Notes: generated by a model from the letters alone, not told the origin. A DNA stretch of 54,445 nucleotides from Tranzscheliella williamsii (GCA_023212725.1 JALBYF010000093.1:1-54445); one strand, 5' to 3'; shown: positions 32,356 to 42,598, numbered from the stretch's first letter. Translations and numbers: made by a program.

Positions 32356-35300
32356 CTAGGGACGCGCGTGCGGGGGCGGCACGTGGGCGGGGTAGTACGG
32401 GGTGCGCTGGTCGTACTCGTGCGGGGCGGGGTAGCGGGAGTCGCGGAAGCGGCTGGGCGCGCGCTGCTGGTAGTGCGGCAAGGCGAGCGGGTCGTCCAGC
32501 GGATAGGCCGGATAGCCCGCGGCCGGATAGCCCGCGGCCGGATAGCCCGCGGCCGGATAGCCCGCGGCCGGATAGCCAGCGCCACCGAGATAGCCCGGCG
32601 CGACAGCGTGGTACCCCTCCGCCGCCGGCACCTGCTGCGACAGCGGGCGAGAGTAGGTCGGCAGAGGCGAAACCCGCTCAGCACCGCCCGGCGCGGCGAG
32701 ATGCCCGTACGGCGAGCCCATGGGCGACGCCACCGAAGACGCGGGGACATGACCCGCCTGACGTGCAAATGCGCCATGGCCCGCGTAGGACGCATGCAGA
32801 CCGGCCTGGTCGGGCGACATGTGCTGTTGGTGCGACGGATATGCGTGCGAAACTGGCGCCATCTGGCTATACTGCTGTCCAGCATACGACGCCGCGTACG
32901 CAGGGTGCGTATACTTTGAGGAACTGTTGTCTGGTCCACCGTAACCGTAGTGCTGGGTCGGTAAAGGGGCCCGATGGGGAGCATGTCCCATCATCGTCAT
33001 CGTGCTTGGTTGAGCTGCATGCGATTGATAGTGGGTGTACTGCTGATTCTGCTGGTAGTGCGATTGCGGAGCAGGCTCGAGTGGGTACTGCTGAACATGT
33101 TCGTAGCGCTGGAGTGGCGGAGGCTGTGCAGCATAGGTGCTCCGAGGGCCTCGCATTTGGGGCAAAGTTGCGTAAGAAGGCGGTACGGCGGGGCTGCCCG
33201 TCTCCTGATCCGCGAATGTCTGGTCAGCGACCGGAAGATCGACAAGTTCTACGGTGGCTGCGGCAGGACCTGCTTTCGACTTTGTCCTTGGTTTCGAGGC
33301 CGCTTTTGGTTTCAATCCCTTTTCCTTTGGCGCCTTGGGGGCGTTCTTTCGCTTCGTGGGAGCTTGCTTGTTGCCTTCGACAGCAACGACAGCGGTAGTG
33401 TTGCTGACGAGGGGCGGACCACCGGGCGAGGATGGCACCAACGAATCTTGCAAAACGCTGCCTTCTTCCACCTTTCTGCTTGCCCGCCTTCTTCTTTTGG
33501 ACTCCGGCTGCTCAGCGTGATGTTCGGTTGCCGAGGGTTGTTCCATCTTCACCGTGGACTGCTCCTTCTCCTCGTCGGACAACTGTCCGGAGTTGTTTTC
33601 CAAGATGATCTGATGGAATTTGATTCTACTCGGCTGACCTTGATCTTCGATGACAACTTCGTCCTCGTCCTCCAGTACCTCCACCATCAGAGCTTCGAAC
33701 ATACCGCCCGGGGTCTTGATTTTGATCATCGAGGGGTTAGGAAGAGCACTGATCCGGTCACGCAGCTCTTCGGTCTTGCGTGCCTCTTCGGCCTCTCGGA
33801 AGAGGGGATTGTGCGAACGACAGAGCACGACGAGTCGCTCGTCCTCGGCGGCCGTCTCAGCCTCGTGTCCCTTGGATTGAACGGAGGGTTTCTGACCTTC
33901 GAGTCGATCTGCCACTTCGGTGGTGCAGACATCGACGAACCAGCCGTGCTCTTCGAGAAGGGCACAGCTGACATGTGCCGAGCGGGGGCACTTGCCACGG
34001 GTACACTGGATCTTGGGATAGAGCTTCTGCAGCGCTGGATTGGGGCAGATCTGACACTTGAGGGAAAAGCGGGCCTTGTCCACCCCCTCGATGCCACAGA
34101 CAATGTCTGACTTGCCGTGCTTGCCAACCCAGGTTTCAGGGACGAAGCTAGCACAGAGACGATGCGCATGACGACCCGCCATTGCCTTGAGCTTAGAGAA
34201 GGAGGTCGGAATGTCGTTGGGTGTCGGCACCAAGTCTGTAAGCACATTGGCGGGACAAAATACGCAAGGGCTGGTTGTGACATCCTTGGGCTCCACGTAA
34301 AAGTCAGAGCCTCCTTCAAAAGGCAAAGTAACCGATGGATATGCAGATGTTGCTACTTGTTCTTTCTTGATTTTCCTACGCTCTTTGGCCTTGTCGTTCT
34401 TGATGCGCCTTCTGTCGAGTACTTCCTGCTCAAGAAGGCGATAGGAATCCTCCTTTGCCTTGCGGAGCTCGCGCTTGCGATCGAGCTCCTCAATCTCTTT
34501 GCTCTCTTCCAACATGGCATCAACATCGATGCGGACGCTGTTCTGCGACTGGTCGCAATGGCAATAGTTGGCCCTTCGGCCAATATCGAGCCAAGACTCC
34601 AGAGCAAAGTTTACGCTCTCGGCACAGTTGAAGCCAAGATTGAACCCCGAGTGATAGCCATAGGGGTAAGTGATGACGAATTCACCGGCGTGATGGACGA
34701 GTTTGAGAGGTCGAATGCCATGGGAAGCCAAGAAGGAGGGGGAGGCAAGATAAGACTTATGACGCATAAAATGAGGGCATCTGCGAGAGTCGTTCGGGAA
34801 GGCGCCAGCCATAGCTGATTCGAAACGCTGTCGATCGGCTTGGCGAATCGAGTACCATTGTTTCGGGGCACCAAAGTGGATGTAGTTGATGGAATAGAGG
34901 TCCATGTCTTCTACATGCCATGCAAACGTGGCGCGCCACATGCCCCAGTAGAGGTAGGGGGTGTTGACTCCGGGTAGCTTGCGTTTCAGGCGGAGTCGAG
35001 TGAGCAGGTTGTCGAGATGACCGACATTCCAGTGCTTGGTCCTTTCGTCGAAGAGGGTCCCTTTCAAGTCGGCACCATACATGGGGGGTTTGCCAAAGTT
35101 GAGACTTCTCCAGTATTCACTTTCGATCTCGCGACATGTTTCCTCGTTCCATTCAGAGGGCAGAGGAATCTGCGTCAGAGCATGTCGCGTGTCTTCCTCT
35201 GCTTTGCCATCACCGGAACAGGGATCGCCATGCTGCTCATCAAGCTCAGCAATCTGTTGATGTGAGAGACCCTCTTTTAGCCAGCAATGCCGGTAATCGA

Positions 35301-36399
35301 AGTTGCGCCAATCTTGCAAGCTGGTAGCGTCAGCCGTCAGCTGTTTCTTTGCTTTGCTGGGCGAGGCCTCCCGTGAGGTCAAAGGTCGTCGGAGTCCAGC
35401 TGCATCGGAGGACTCTTTGGATGGTGACGGAGACTGTGCAGACGCGGTGACTTCGTGCGAGTCGTGTGTGCGTTTCCGCTTGCTGCCGGCTCGGCTGTCA
35501 AGGTTGGTAGCTGAGGGTCGTGCTTTTCCGCTTCTGGTGCGGACGCCGTCCTCTTCGAGAATGGCGGAATGTAGGACATCTTTGGAACCAATGTTCTTGG
35601 GGCCCCACCCACCGTTGGAGACGCCTTCGACCTCTACCTTCCATTTCATTCTGTCCATTTCGGGACCCTTCTGGCCATCGGCAATGCACATCTCGGCCCA
35701 TTGTTTAGCATCCCAGACTTTTACGGTGCGAGTAATGTTGGTCTGCCTCCACACACCCGAACCGGCGGGAGTGAAATGCTGTAGGATGGCATTTCGGATG
35801 CGTACCTTGGAGATGTCGGCAAGTTCTTGCTGTTGGTCGTGGGATGGACCATGCTGGGAGGCGGAAGGTGGTGGGCTGGGCGTAGCTGTGGGTCGCAGGT
35901 CTGGAAGGGAGTCGCGCCATTCTTTGGGTGGCACTACTTTGACGATGCCATACTGCATGCCCCAGCGGTCGATGGCTTGGCAGAAGGCATAGAAGTCCTT
36001 GAACTGTTCCATTGTAGGCTGGAAAACGGGAACACCGTCCTGACTGGAGCCGGTATTGGCGTCGGAAGGATAGAAGTAGGCGGGCTTGATAGCAGCCAAC
36101 GGGTGCTCTGGCTTGGCGTTCTGATCCATGTAGGGCTCAGATAGAGGCACCGATGCAGATCGATGCGCCGATGCGGACGGGATCTTGAGCGGGGACGGCT
36201 GAGGCTGGTCGACGGAATCAGCGGCCGAGGTGGCCGGAGTGGAATGAGGACTGGATTCGGTGGCATGACGGCTGGGCGACGGGTCGTTGGAAGGCGAAGA
36301 CGGAGCGGCTACATTGTGATGTTGCTGATGTGAGGGATGGTGGTCTGTCGACACAGTAGGGTGGATGATGGGCAGTGATTCGAGTATGTCGCCCGACAT
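32356..36399 (-). CDS. KDM4/Rph1-type JmjN-JmjC histone lysine demethylase with extended PHD
   Basis: A single exon of 1347 residues from ATG 36399, which has GCC before it; ATG 36408 is a weaker alternative. JmjN (about 118-165) reads VPVFQPTMEQFKDFYAFC...GIVKVVPPKEW. JmjC (about 478-622) contains the Fe(II) ligands His and Glu in FAWHVEDMDLYSINYIHFG, the third His in YGYHSGFNLGFNCAESVNFA, and Cys/His zinc ligands in RRCPHFMRH and NYCHCD as in KDM4. An extended PHD (about 715-825) follows: CVFC, HRLCASFVPETWV, CQICPN, CTRGKCPRSAHVSCALLEEHGWF. Basic NLS-like patches and a Gln/Tyr/Pro-rich tail complete it. The family removes methyl groups from H3K9/K36 using 2-oxoglutarate and oxygen in the nucleus. 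All catalytic residues are present. Confidence 0.92.
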   Translation of the reverse strand: MSGDILESLPIIHPTVSTDHHPSHQQHHNVAAPSSPSNDPSPSRHATESSPHSTPATSAADSVDQPQPSPLKIPSASAHRSASVPLSEPYMDQNAKPEHPLAAIKPAYFYPSDANTGSSQDGVPVFQPTMEQFKDFYAFCQAIDRWGMQYGIVKVVPPKEWRDSLPDLRPTATPSPPPSASQHGPSHDQQQELADISKVRIRNAILQHFTPAGSGVWRQTNITRTVKVWDAKQWAEMCIADGQKGPEMDRMKWKVEVEGVSNGGWGPKNIGSKDVLHSAILEEDGVRTRSGKARPSATNLDSRAGSKRKRTHDSHEVTASAQSPSPSKESSDAAGLRRPLTSREASPSKAKKQLTADATSLQDWRNFDYRHCWLKEGLSHQQIAELDEQHGDPCSGDGKAEEDTRHALTQIPLPSEWNEETCREIESEYWRSLNFGKPPMYGADLKGTLFDERTKHWNVGHLDNLLTRLRLKRKLPGVNTPYLYWGMWRATFAWHVEDMDLYSINYIHFGAPKQWYSIRQADRQRFESAMAGAFPNDSRRCPHFMRHKSYLASPSFLASHGIRPLKLVHHAGEFVITYPYGYHSGFNLGFNCAESVNFALESWLDIGRRANYCHCDQSQNSVRIDVDAMLEESKEIEELDRKRELRKAKEDSYRLLEQEVLDRRRIKNDKAKERRKIKKEQVATSAYPSVTLPFEGGSDFYVEPKDVTTSPCVFCPANVLTDLVPTPNDIPTSFSKLKAMAGRHAHRLCASFVPETWVGKHGKSDIVCGIEGVDKARFSLKCQICPNPALQKLYPKIQCTRGKCPRSAHVSCALLEEHGWFVDVCTTEVADRLEGQKPSVQSKGHEAETAAEDERLVVLCRSHNPLFREAEEARKTEELRDRISALPNPSMIKIKTPGGMFEALMVEVLEDEDEVVIEDQGQPSRIKFHQIILENNSGQLSDEEKEQSTVKMEQPSATEHHAEQPESKRRRRASRKVEEGSVLQDSLVPSSPGGPPLVSNTTAVVAVEGNKQAPTKRKNAPKAPKEKGLKPKAASKPRTKSKAGPAAATVELVDLPVADQTFADQETGSPAVPPSYATLPQMRGPRSTYAAQPPPLQRYEHVQQYPLEPAPQSHYQQNQQYTHYQSHAAQPSTMTMMGHAPHRAPLPTQHYGYGGPDNSSSKYTHPAYAASYAGQQYSQMAPVSHAYPSHQQHMSPDQAGLHASYAGHGAFARQAGHVPASSVASPMGSPYGHLAAPGGAERVSPLPTYSRPLSQQVPAAEGYHAVAPGYLGGAGYPAAGYPAAGYPAAGYPAAGYPAYPLDDPLALPHYQQRAPSRFRDSRYPAPHEYDQRTPYYPAHVPPPHARP
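32510..32569 (-). repeat. Perfect 15-bp tandem repeat (four copies) in the JmjC gene tail
   Basis: Four identical 15-bp units (32510-32524, 32525-32539, 32540-32554, 32555-32569) with degenerate flanking half-units. They encode AGYPA pentapeptides in the disordered C-terminus. Perfect identity points to recent expansion. Confidence 0.95.
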
Positions 36400-36423
36400 G
36401 GCGCACATAGGCGGATGCGACAC

Positions 36424-37685
36424 ACTGGCAGTGATGAGACGTAGGCAGCCAAGCGGCCGAGTTCGGCAATAAGGATAGGAAGAAGGCGAGGGATGGTTCC
36501 GGTTGTGATCGAAGTCGACGTTGGTTCACTGAGCAGGCGGACTCGCGCCGAAAAGTGATGGACTGCTTGCTGACAAGGGCTGTCTAGCGATGAGGCCCTA
36601 CTCTCGTCGGATGGTTGAAGGATAGAAGAAGCGGGCGACGGCGGGAGACGAGAGTGATGGCACGCAAGACACAAGAGGAAGCGACAGAGCAAGAAGAAAA
36701 GAGGGGAGAGGCAGTCAAGCCAGCGGTAAGGATGAGGAGGCGACGGGATAGAGGAGCGTAGGAGAAAGGAAAACGATGGATGGCAAAGGGACAAGCCCGG
36801 GCGAGGTGGTGAGCCAGTGGCGCAAGTAGGTAGACGCAGTAGTAGCCTTGCAGAAACCAAGCCAAGGAGTGAAACAACGAGATCGCCTTGTTAAGTGACA
36901 CTACTACCACTCAGCTGCCACCGTCACTACCACCGCCACTGCCATTGCCACTGTCACTGTCACTGTCACTGCAACTGCCACTGTCACTATCACGGCCACT
37001 TGTGACCTGGACTCGCAACTGCGCATAGGGTCCGCTGGCTGGTTGAGGGTGTCATTGTGATAAGTGGGATCGAATAAAGCATACAAAAACCGAATCCCAA
37101 TTGCGCGGTTGTCGTTCACGCCAAAAGCAATTAATCACCATGGCAAGCCTAGCTTTCAGGCCCGGATCCATAAGTCGTGAATCCAAAGCTGGAACTGAGC
37201 CGAAAATCAATTTTAAGATTACTCTTGCAGACTGAAGCATGAATATTCATGAAGCATATTGACTGAGCGTAGGCTCGTAGTGATTTACACGCGCACGATG
37301 AGACTCTAAGTCGCTCCCATCACTGGCAACCACTCCCAGCATTACCACTGGCGAAGGAGTCAGACTTGAATCAGCTTGAACGTGGTTGGAAGACAAGACT
37401 GGGTAGCTCCGCTCTTCGCCTTCCGTGGAGAACCGAATCAGGATCCAGGTTGTGGTGGTAGTAGCCGGCTGTCCTTGTCGACGTGCCTAAGTCACGCTAG
37501 TGTTAGAGTACGAATTTGCAACAGTAGGCTTGCCTTTCGGCCGGTATGCGCACGTACATGTTTAGTGGAGAACGATCTTGAGGCGATATGAAGTGTGCGT
37601 TGTTGTGTGTTGCTTTGACCAACACCAACCAGCTTTGCGCTCTGAGCCTTTTGGCGCTACCCCATCCTGCTTCGTTGTGTTCAAG
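36424..37685. promoter_or_regulatory. Divergent region between JmjC demethylase and auxilin-like gene
   Basis: About 1.26 kb. On the plus strand 36580-36880 is A/G-rich, a pyrimidine-rich leader for the minus-strand gene. From about 36905 to 37005 lies an imperfect hexanucleotide array of CACTGC/CACTGT type. A 14-bp perfect palindrome CATGAATATTCATG is at 37238-37251. In-frame codons upstream of 37686 are not preceded by a family-like start. No separate gene is supported. Confidence 0.6.
36905..37005. repeat. Imperfect CACTG(C/T) hexanucleotide array
   Basis: About 15 units of CACTGC/CACTGT/CACCGC in a row with point changes, in the divergent promoter between the JmjC and auxilin-like genes. 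Confidence 0.8.
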
Positions 37686-40478
37686 ATGGATGATCTGCTC
37701 GGTCTAGACTGGAAGCAGTCTGCCAGCTCTTCTGCACCCGGCCGAGGTAGCAGCCAGCCTGCGACCGCTGGCTTTGGCAGCACCCCTACCTTCCCTGCAT
37801 CCTCGCGACAGGCCAAAGATACCTTACAGCCTCATTACTACGCCTCGCGCACCCACGAGCCGACTAGCCAAGCTCCATCCTCGCAGCCAAGCTCGAGCTC
37901 GTCCAAGCAAGACGCCTTCTCTTCTCTCTTCTCCTCTTCCTCCTCCAAAGCTGACGCTCACCTCTCTCTCGCCGAAAAGCAGAAGAAGGCCCAGCTTGAG
38001 GCGCAGCAGAAAGCCGACAACGAGAAGCGACGCAACGACGCCATCTGGTCCGGCATAGACTCGGATCACTGGTCCACCGCTTCCACCGCCTCTCAGCCGA
38101 CCGTGTCCCGCCCACGCCATAGCCAAGCCCCACCCTCCCACACCACTTCTCGCGCCCCTGCCCAGCCGGCAGATCCATGGGACTTTGAGTCGCTCGTACC
38201 ACCGCTCTCGCAACCGTCGCATGCATCCCACCATCCATCTCCCCCACAGCAACCCCCACAGCAACCTTCGCGAACAAGTCCACAGCCCCTGCGGGACCCT
38301 TTCGATTTCGACTCCTTCGATCAGCCTGCTACAACTGGCTTCCATTCTGCCGATGACCAAGCCGAAGCTGACGCCAGCGATGACATCCTGGGCCTCCTTT
38401 CCAAGCCTGTAGACGCGCCGCAGCCGCGCTCTCGTCTGTCTGAGCCACCTCGTACCTTCTCGGGCTCAACCTCGGCCTCCTCGGCCGACAGCTCTCGGCG
38501 CCCATCGCCTGCCAGCGGAGGCCGACCCGCTACTCGCTCGTCGCCATCCCGCTCTCCGCCTCCTCACGTCATCGGACAGATCGTGGAAATGGGTTTTGCG
38601 CCTCACGAAGCTCGAAGAGCCCTCGCCCAGACCGACTCGGGCATCAATGTCGAGGCCGCACTCGAGCTGCTCGTACCGTCCTCCCAAGCGCACTACGGCG
38701 ACGACGAGCATCTGGCAAGACATCTGCAGAAACAGGAGGAGCAAGACGCTCACCAGACTGGCATGCTTGGCTCACGTGACGACGATGATGGTCTTCCCGT
38801 GGGGCAGACGGCACCAGCGGGTCGGTACAAGGTGCGTGAGACTGGCGCGCAAGCACAGAGTTCGAGGGCGGATGCCGACCAAGCCGGCCATGCAGGCCGC
38901 AGCGCGGGCGCACAGGGAGGCAATGCGGACTGGCAGCAGCAGGCGGACCAGATCTATGCGCAGGCGTCCGAGATCGGTGTCTCGGTGTTCAACAAGGCGA
39001 GCGCGTTCTGGTCCACGGCCAAGGCGCAGGCGCAGAAAGCGCTCGAGGAGCGCAACAGGGCGGGCGGCGAACGGAGCACGACGCCTTCCGAAGCCGGAAG
39101 CGAGCGCCACCGCAACCGGCGGTGGGGAACGCCGGCGGCGGCGCGCACCAAAGACTGGGAAGGCAAGCCCAAATGGATGCTCGAAGCCGAGGCGGTCGAA
39201 ACCGCCGAGTCCGCGCAGCAGGGCGTCGGCTCTGCGCCCGCGCCTGCGCCGGCTGCCAGCGGATTCCGAGACTCGGACGATAACGACCGCCGGCCACACG
39301 AGGCCGCTGCTGCACCGCGCGCGGCGAGGAAGCCGGCGAGCACGGCTGCGGTCAACTTGTGGGACGAGCCCGAGGCGGGCGCGCCTACTTTTGGGGCGGC
39401 TGTTGCCGACAGGCAGAAGCCGTCGACCCGGACGGGCGCGGTGTCACAGGTGCGGCCTGGTGCTGGCGGGCCTGGTGGGTTGGGAGGCTCGGCGGGGGTT
39501 GTGGTGCGGCGGGAGGTGGGTGCTGTGGCGGCGGGGGCGTTGGAGGCGGCGGAGCGGAGCAAGGAGGAGGGCAATGCGCACTTCCGGACGGGCGCCTATG
39601 CAGAGGCCGAGGCGAGCTACACGCGCGGGCTGGCGGCGCTGGGCGGGGACGCCTCGGTGCACGCGCTGGCGCTGCTGGGTAACCGCGCCAACGTGCGCCT
39701 CAAGAACGGCAACGCATCCGGCGCGGTCGCCGACTGCGACCAGATCCTGGACGTGGTCCTAGCGCCATGGGGTGGCGCTGGACGTGACGCGGCCGGGCGC
39801 AGCGGGATGTATCTGGCAGGGGCAGAGGAAGGCGAGGTCGGCGGAGTTCGACTGCGCGAGGTATACGCAAAGGCGCTCTCGCGCAGGGCGGCCGCGCTCG
39901 AAGCCGCTGACAAGTGGACATTGGCGCACGCCGACTGGACGCTCCTGCTCGAGTACGAGCGCGCCCACGGCTCCGGCACCCGCACCCCCACCCATCTCCG
40001 CCTCGCCCGCGACGGTCTCGCCCGCTGCACCAAAATGCTCGCCCACCCCACCCGCACACCCCGCACTCCCTCGGTCCCAACACCAAAACCCCCCGCCCCT
40101 TCTCCCGCGCCGGGGCCGGGGCGCGGCAATTTCGCCGCGTCGTACCGGGCGCAGCTCGCCGCGCAGGCAGCGGACGAATCGGCGCGGTTCGAGCTGAAGG
40201 ACACCATCGACGCCCGCATCGAGGCATGGGCGGCAGGCAAGCAGACCAACCTGCGCGCCCTGCTCGCCTCGCTCGACACCGTCCTCCCCCCCGACCTCGC
40301 CTGCCCCCCGCCCGCGCTCCACCAGATCCTCACCCCGCCCGCGCTCAAGAAACACTACACCCGCACCATCGCCAAGCTCCACCCCGACAAACTCTCCCCC
40401 GCCGCCTCGACCCAGACCAAAATGATCGCCGCCGCTGTCTTCCACACCCTCAACCAAGCCTGGCACGCCCAGCAATAG
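37686..40478 (+). CDS. SWA2: Swa2/auxilin-like clathrin-uncoating J-protein (UBA-TPR-J)
   Basis: Start at 37686 (MDDLLGLDW) gives 930 residues in one exon. The N-terminal third is disordered, with clathrin/adaptor-type motifs: DDLLGLDW at the start, DPWDFESL and DPFDFDSF. A UBA domain (about 292-330) reads IGQIVEMGFAPHEARRALAQTD...ALELL. A TPR region (about 618-770) reads SKEEGNAHFRTGAYAEAEASYTRGLAAL and further helices. A C-terminal J-domain half (about 878-930) has the HPD triad in IAKLHPDKLS and ends FHTLNQAWHAQQ, as in Swa2 and auxilin. The family recruits Hsc70 to strip clathrin from vesicles in the cytosol. Domain order UBA-TPR-J matches yeast Swa2. The 3' half is extremely GC-rich. Confidence 0.92.
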   Translation: MDDLLGLDWKQSASSSAPGRGSSQPATAGFGSTPTFPASSRQAKDTLQPHYYASRTHEPTSQAPSSQPSSSSSKQDAFSSLFSSSSSKADAHLSLAEKQKKAQLEAQQKADNEKRRNDAIWSGIDSDHWSTASTASQPTVSRPRHSQAPPSHTTSRAPAQPADPWDFESLVPPLSQPSHASHHPSPPQQPPQQPSRTSPQPLRDPFDFDSFDQPATTGFHSADDQAEADASDDILGLLSKPVDAPQPRSRLSEPPRTFSGSTSASSADSSRRPSPASGGRPATRSSPSRSPPPHVIGQIVEMGFAPHEARRALAQTDSGINVEAALELLVPSSQAHYGDDEHLARHLQKQEEQDAHQTGMLGSRDDDDGLPVGQTAPAGRYKVRETGAQAQSSRADADQAGHAGRSAGAQGGNADWQQQADQIYAQASEIGVSVFNKASAFWSTAKAQAQKALEERNRAGGERSTTPSEAGSERHRNRRWGTPAAARTKDWEGKPKWMLEAEAVETAESAQQGVGSAPAPAPAASGFRDSDDNDRRPHEAAAAPRAARKPASTAAVNLWDEPEAGAPTFGAAVADRQKPSTRTGAVSQVRPGAGGPGGLGGSAGVVVRREVGAVAAGALEAAERSKEEGNAHFRTGAYAEAEASYTRGLAALGGDASVHALALLGNRANVRLKNGNASGAVADCDQILDVVLAPWGGAGRDAAGRSGMYLAGAEEGEVGGVRLREVYAKALSRRAAALEAADKWTLAHADWTLLLEYERAHGSGTRTPTHLRLARDGLARCTKMLAHPTRTPRTPSVPTPKPPAPSPAPGPGRGNFAASYRAQLAAQAADESARFELKDTIDARIEAWAAGKQTNLRALLASLDTVLPPDLACPPPALHQILTPPALKKHYTRTIAKLHPDKLSPAASTQTKMIAAAVFHTLNQAWHAQQ

Positions 40479-40687
40479 CCCCTACCCCCCACACAATTGT
40501 ACCGGCACACACACACCGCCGCAAGCGCACGCCTGAAACAACGCAACAGCCCAGCAGCGTGCATCAACCAAGCAGAGGAACAAGCCGCGTTGGCGCCGGG
40601 CACAGGAGACGGCATGGCGCGATATGGACAGGGTGGGTGGGCGAAAAGGGGAGAAAAGGGGAAAAGGACGTGCGGCGAGGGCGGGAT

Positions 40688-41642
40688 TTACCGGCGGGCG
40701 CCTGCGTTGGCGGGCGGGGCGGGAGCGGCGGCGTTGGCGGGCGCGTTGGCCGGGCTGGACTGCCCCTGGACAGAGAGGACGGACGAGGCGTAGCGGGAGA
40801 TGAGGTCGGTGAGGGTGAGGTAGGCCTTGCGGACGACGGGCGGGCAGGACTGGTGCTGGGTATATCCGTCGAGCAGCGACTTGACGTGCTGGAACGCGGC
40901 GCGGGTGAACGAGCTCATGTAGAAGCGGAGGCGCAGAAAGTGGGCGTAGAAGAGCGGAGCCATGAGCGAGTTGCGGAAGAGCATGGCGCCAAACAGGACG
41001 CGCGCAAAGATGGCCACTTCGGCATAGGCGACAAAGCGCATGGCAGGGTCGTAGTTGACCTTGACCCAGGACTGGACAAACTTGGCCACCTTGGCGGGCG
41101 GCGACGAGGGCTGCGCCGGCGGAGCGCTGGCAGCGCCGGCCTGGTTAGCGCCAGCGGCGGGCGAGGCCGAGGGAAAGAGCATCGGGATGACGGTGGTTCG
41201 GAGAAAGGTGAGGACGTGGAAGAGGGAGAAGGTGACAAACGGGATCAGGGTGACAAAGATAGGCTTGCTCATAAACCAGTAGACAGCGAGGAAGAGATAC
41301 TGGACGTTCTCATCCATCAGCGCGCGCTGGACGTACGCCTTGTTGAGCTGCGGTACGCCGAACGACTTGTAGACGACGACGCAGTACGAGATAATGGCGC
41401 CGAGGTAGGTGGCGGTATACCAGCGCGAGAGGCCGCCGGCAGTGGTGGCAAACATCAAGGTGCCGGCGAGATAGCGCAGGCCTGCAAAGAAACAGAGGAA
41501 ATGGCCCGCGGCCCAGATCAGGTGGGGCGTCGAAGCCGACGGACGAGCCTATGCGCAGGACAAGCGGAGAGAAAGCAGAACCACGGTCGCGTCAGCGCCA
41601 GCCGGCCATGAGCGTACGAAGCGGACGACGAGACTTACCATT
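40688..41642 (-). CDS. TMEM33/Pom33 family ER-nuclear envelope membrane protein
   Basis: Two coding exons on the minus strand. Exon 1 contributes only the ATG (41642-41640), directly followed by a GTAAGT donor. Exon 2 (41548-40688) gives the remaining 286 residues, beginning ARPSAST. Hydrophobic segments fall at about 11-35 (LIWAAGHFLCFFAGLRYLAGTL), 48-68 (YTATYLGAIISYCVVVY), 85-130 (VQYLFLAVYWFMSKPIFVTLIPFVTFSLFHVLTFL) and about 175-200. LNKAYVQRALMDENVQYL and LRLRFYMSSFTRAAF are typical of TMEM33/Pom33/Tts1 proteins, which shape ER tubules and help nuclear pore distribution. The Ala/Pro-rich C-terminal tail is unstructured. Convergent with the auxilin-like gene. Confidence 0.85.
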
Positions 41643-42598
41643 GTGACGAGTCCGAAGCTGATCGATGATCAGGAGCAGAGAAAGAGGGAGCCAGGTTCGT
41701 GCGCGGGGGTGCTAATTGTGCGGTGTTCCGATAAGACACTTGTGCAAGCCGTTAAGACTTGTGTGCGAGCGGAGCGTCGGTCTAGGCGAGCTGGAGAGGG
41801 GGTAGACGATGAGCGGAGAGAAGAAGTCGAGAAAGAAAGAGGAGCACGAGCGCCGCCTGCAAAAGTGATCCGAGCGGAGCAGCCGCCAAAGATACGTACG
41901 TAAATGGCTAAGCAGGCTGTGGCAGAGAGAACCAAACTGCAATCGCAGAATTCCAACTCTGCAATCGCAGTCAAACCACACGCAAACTCAGCAGGCAGAA
42001 TAATAAAGCGAATGACGTCGCCCTTGCAATCCACATCTCCGATCCAGAGCATCCCTAATCTAGATAGGTCGCTCAACGCGCAGATATTGCAATCTAACAT
42101 TGGTTGCCGTCAACAAGCTGCTCAGTGTGGCTAACCGTTGAACCCTGAATCTGACTCGACTACTGCCTCACGCCTTCCCCTTCCCAGCCTGCCTCAACTC
42201 CTCATCCCGCTTCTGCCGCCATCTCGAGGCTCTTGTGCGATTCGTACACCCGTGTCGCCAAGCGCTCTGCGTCCGATCTCCATCTGATCTTGTTGCCCGC
42301 ATCTCAATCTCTGTGGTCTCCCACGCCCACCACCTCATCCCGCCATCTCATTAGCTCGCCATCAGGACAACGCTGAAGCCAACTACACGTACACCCTTGG
42401 CAGCGCTTGCATATATAGACATGATTGACAGGATAAGAGCGTTTACTTGATCGCCCTCACTTGACCGCCCTCACTTGACCGCCCTCACTTGATCGCCCTC
42501 ACTTGACCGCCCTCACTTGATCGCCCTCACTTGATCGCCCTCACTTGATCCTACGGCGTTGCTCCCTTGTCCCCTCACCCACCGAAGGCCAGCGACGC
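41643..42598. promoter_or_regulatory. Divergent region TMEM33-like / GTPBP-like gene with TATA box and tandem array
   Basis: About 950 bp. A TATATAG box is at 42412-42418 on the plus strand, and the 14-bp tandem array (42445-42550) begins about 27 bp downstream, so transcription probably starts inside the array. A ten-codon ATG frame begins at 42421, too close to the TATA box to be in most transcripts. No separate gene is supported. Confidence 0.6.
42445..42550 (+). repeat. 14-bp tandem repeat, seven copies plus a half unit
   Basis: Seven consecutive 14-bp units ACTTGA(T/C)CGCCCTC from 42445 to 42542, then an 8-nt partial to 42550. The only variation is T or C at position 7 of the unit. The array ends 48 bp before the first ATG of the downstream gene. 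Confidence 0.95.

Noticed and set aside
38596..39762. 388-residue Arg-rich ORF inside the auxilin-like gene
   Set aside because: Shadow frame of GC-rich coding sequence with no recognisable domain.
39914..41611. 565-residue plus-strand ORF overlapping the auxilin 3' end and the TMEM33-like gene
   Set aside because: It is an Arg/Pro/Gly-rich reading of GC-rich DNA in the wrong frame; the auxilin J-domain and the membrane protein explain the same bases.
42445..42550. CRISPR-like array
   Set aside because: Units are 14 bp and directly adjacent with no spacers, in a eukaryotic promoter; this is a simple minisatellite.
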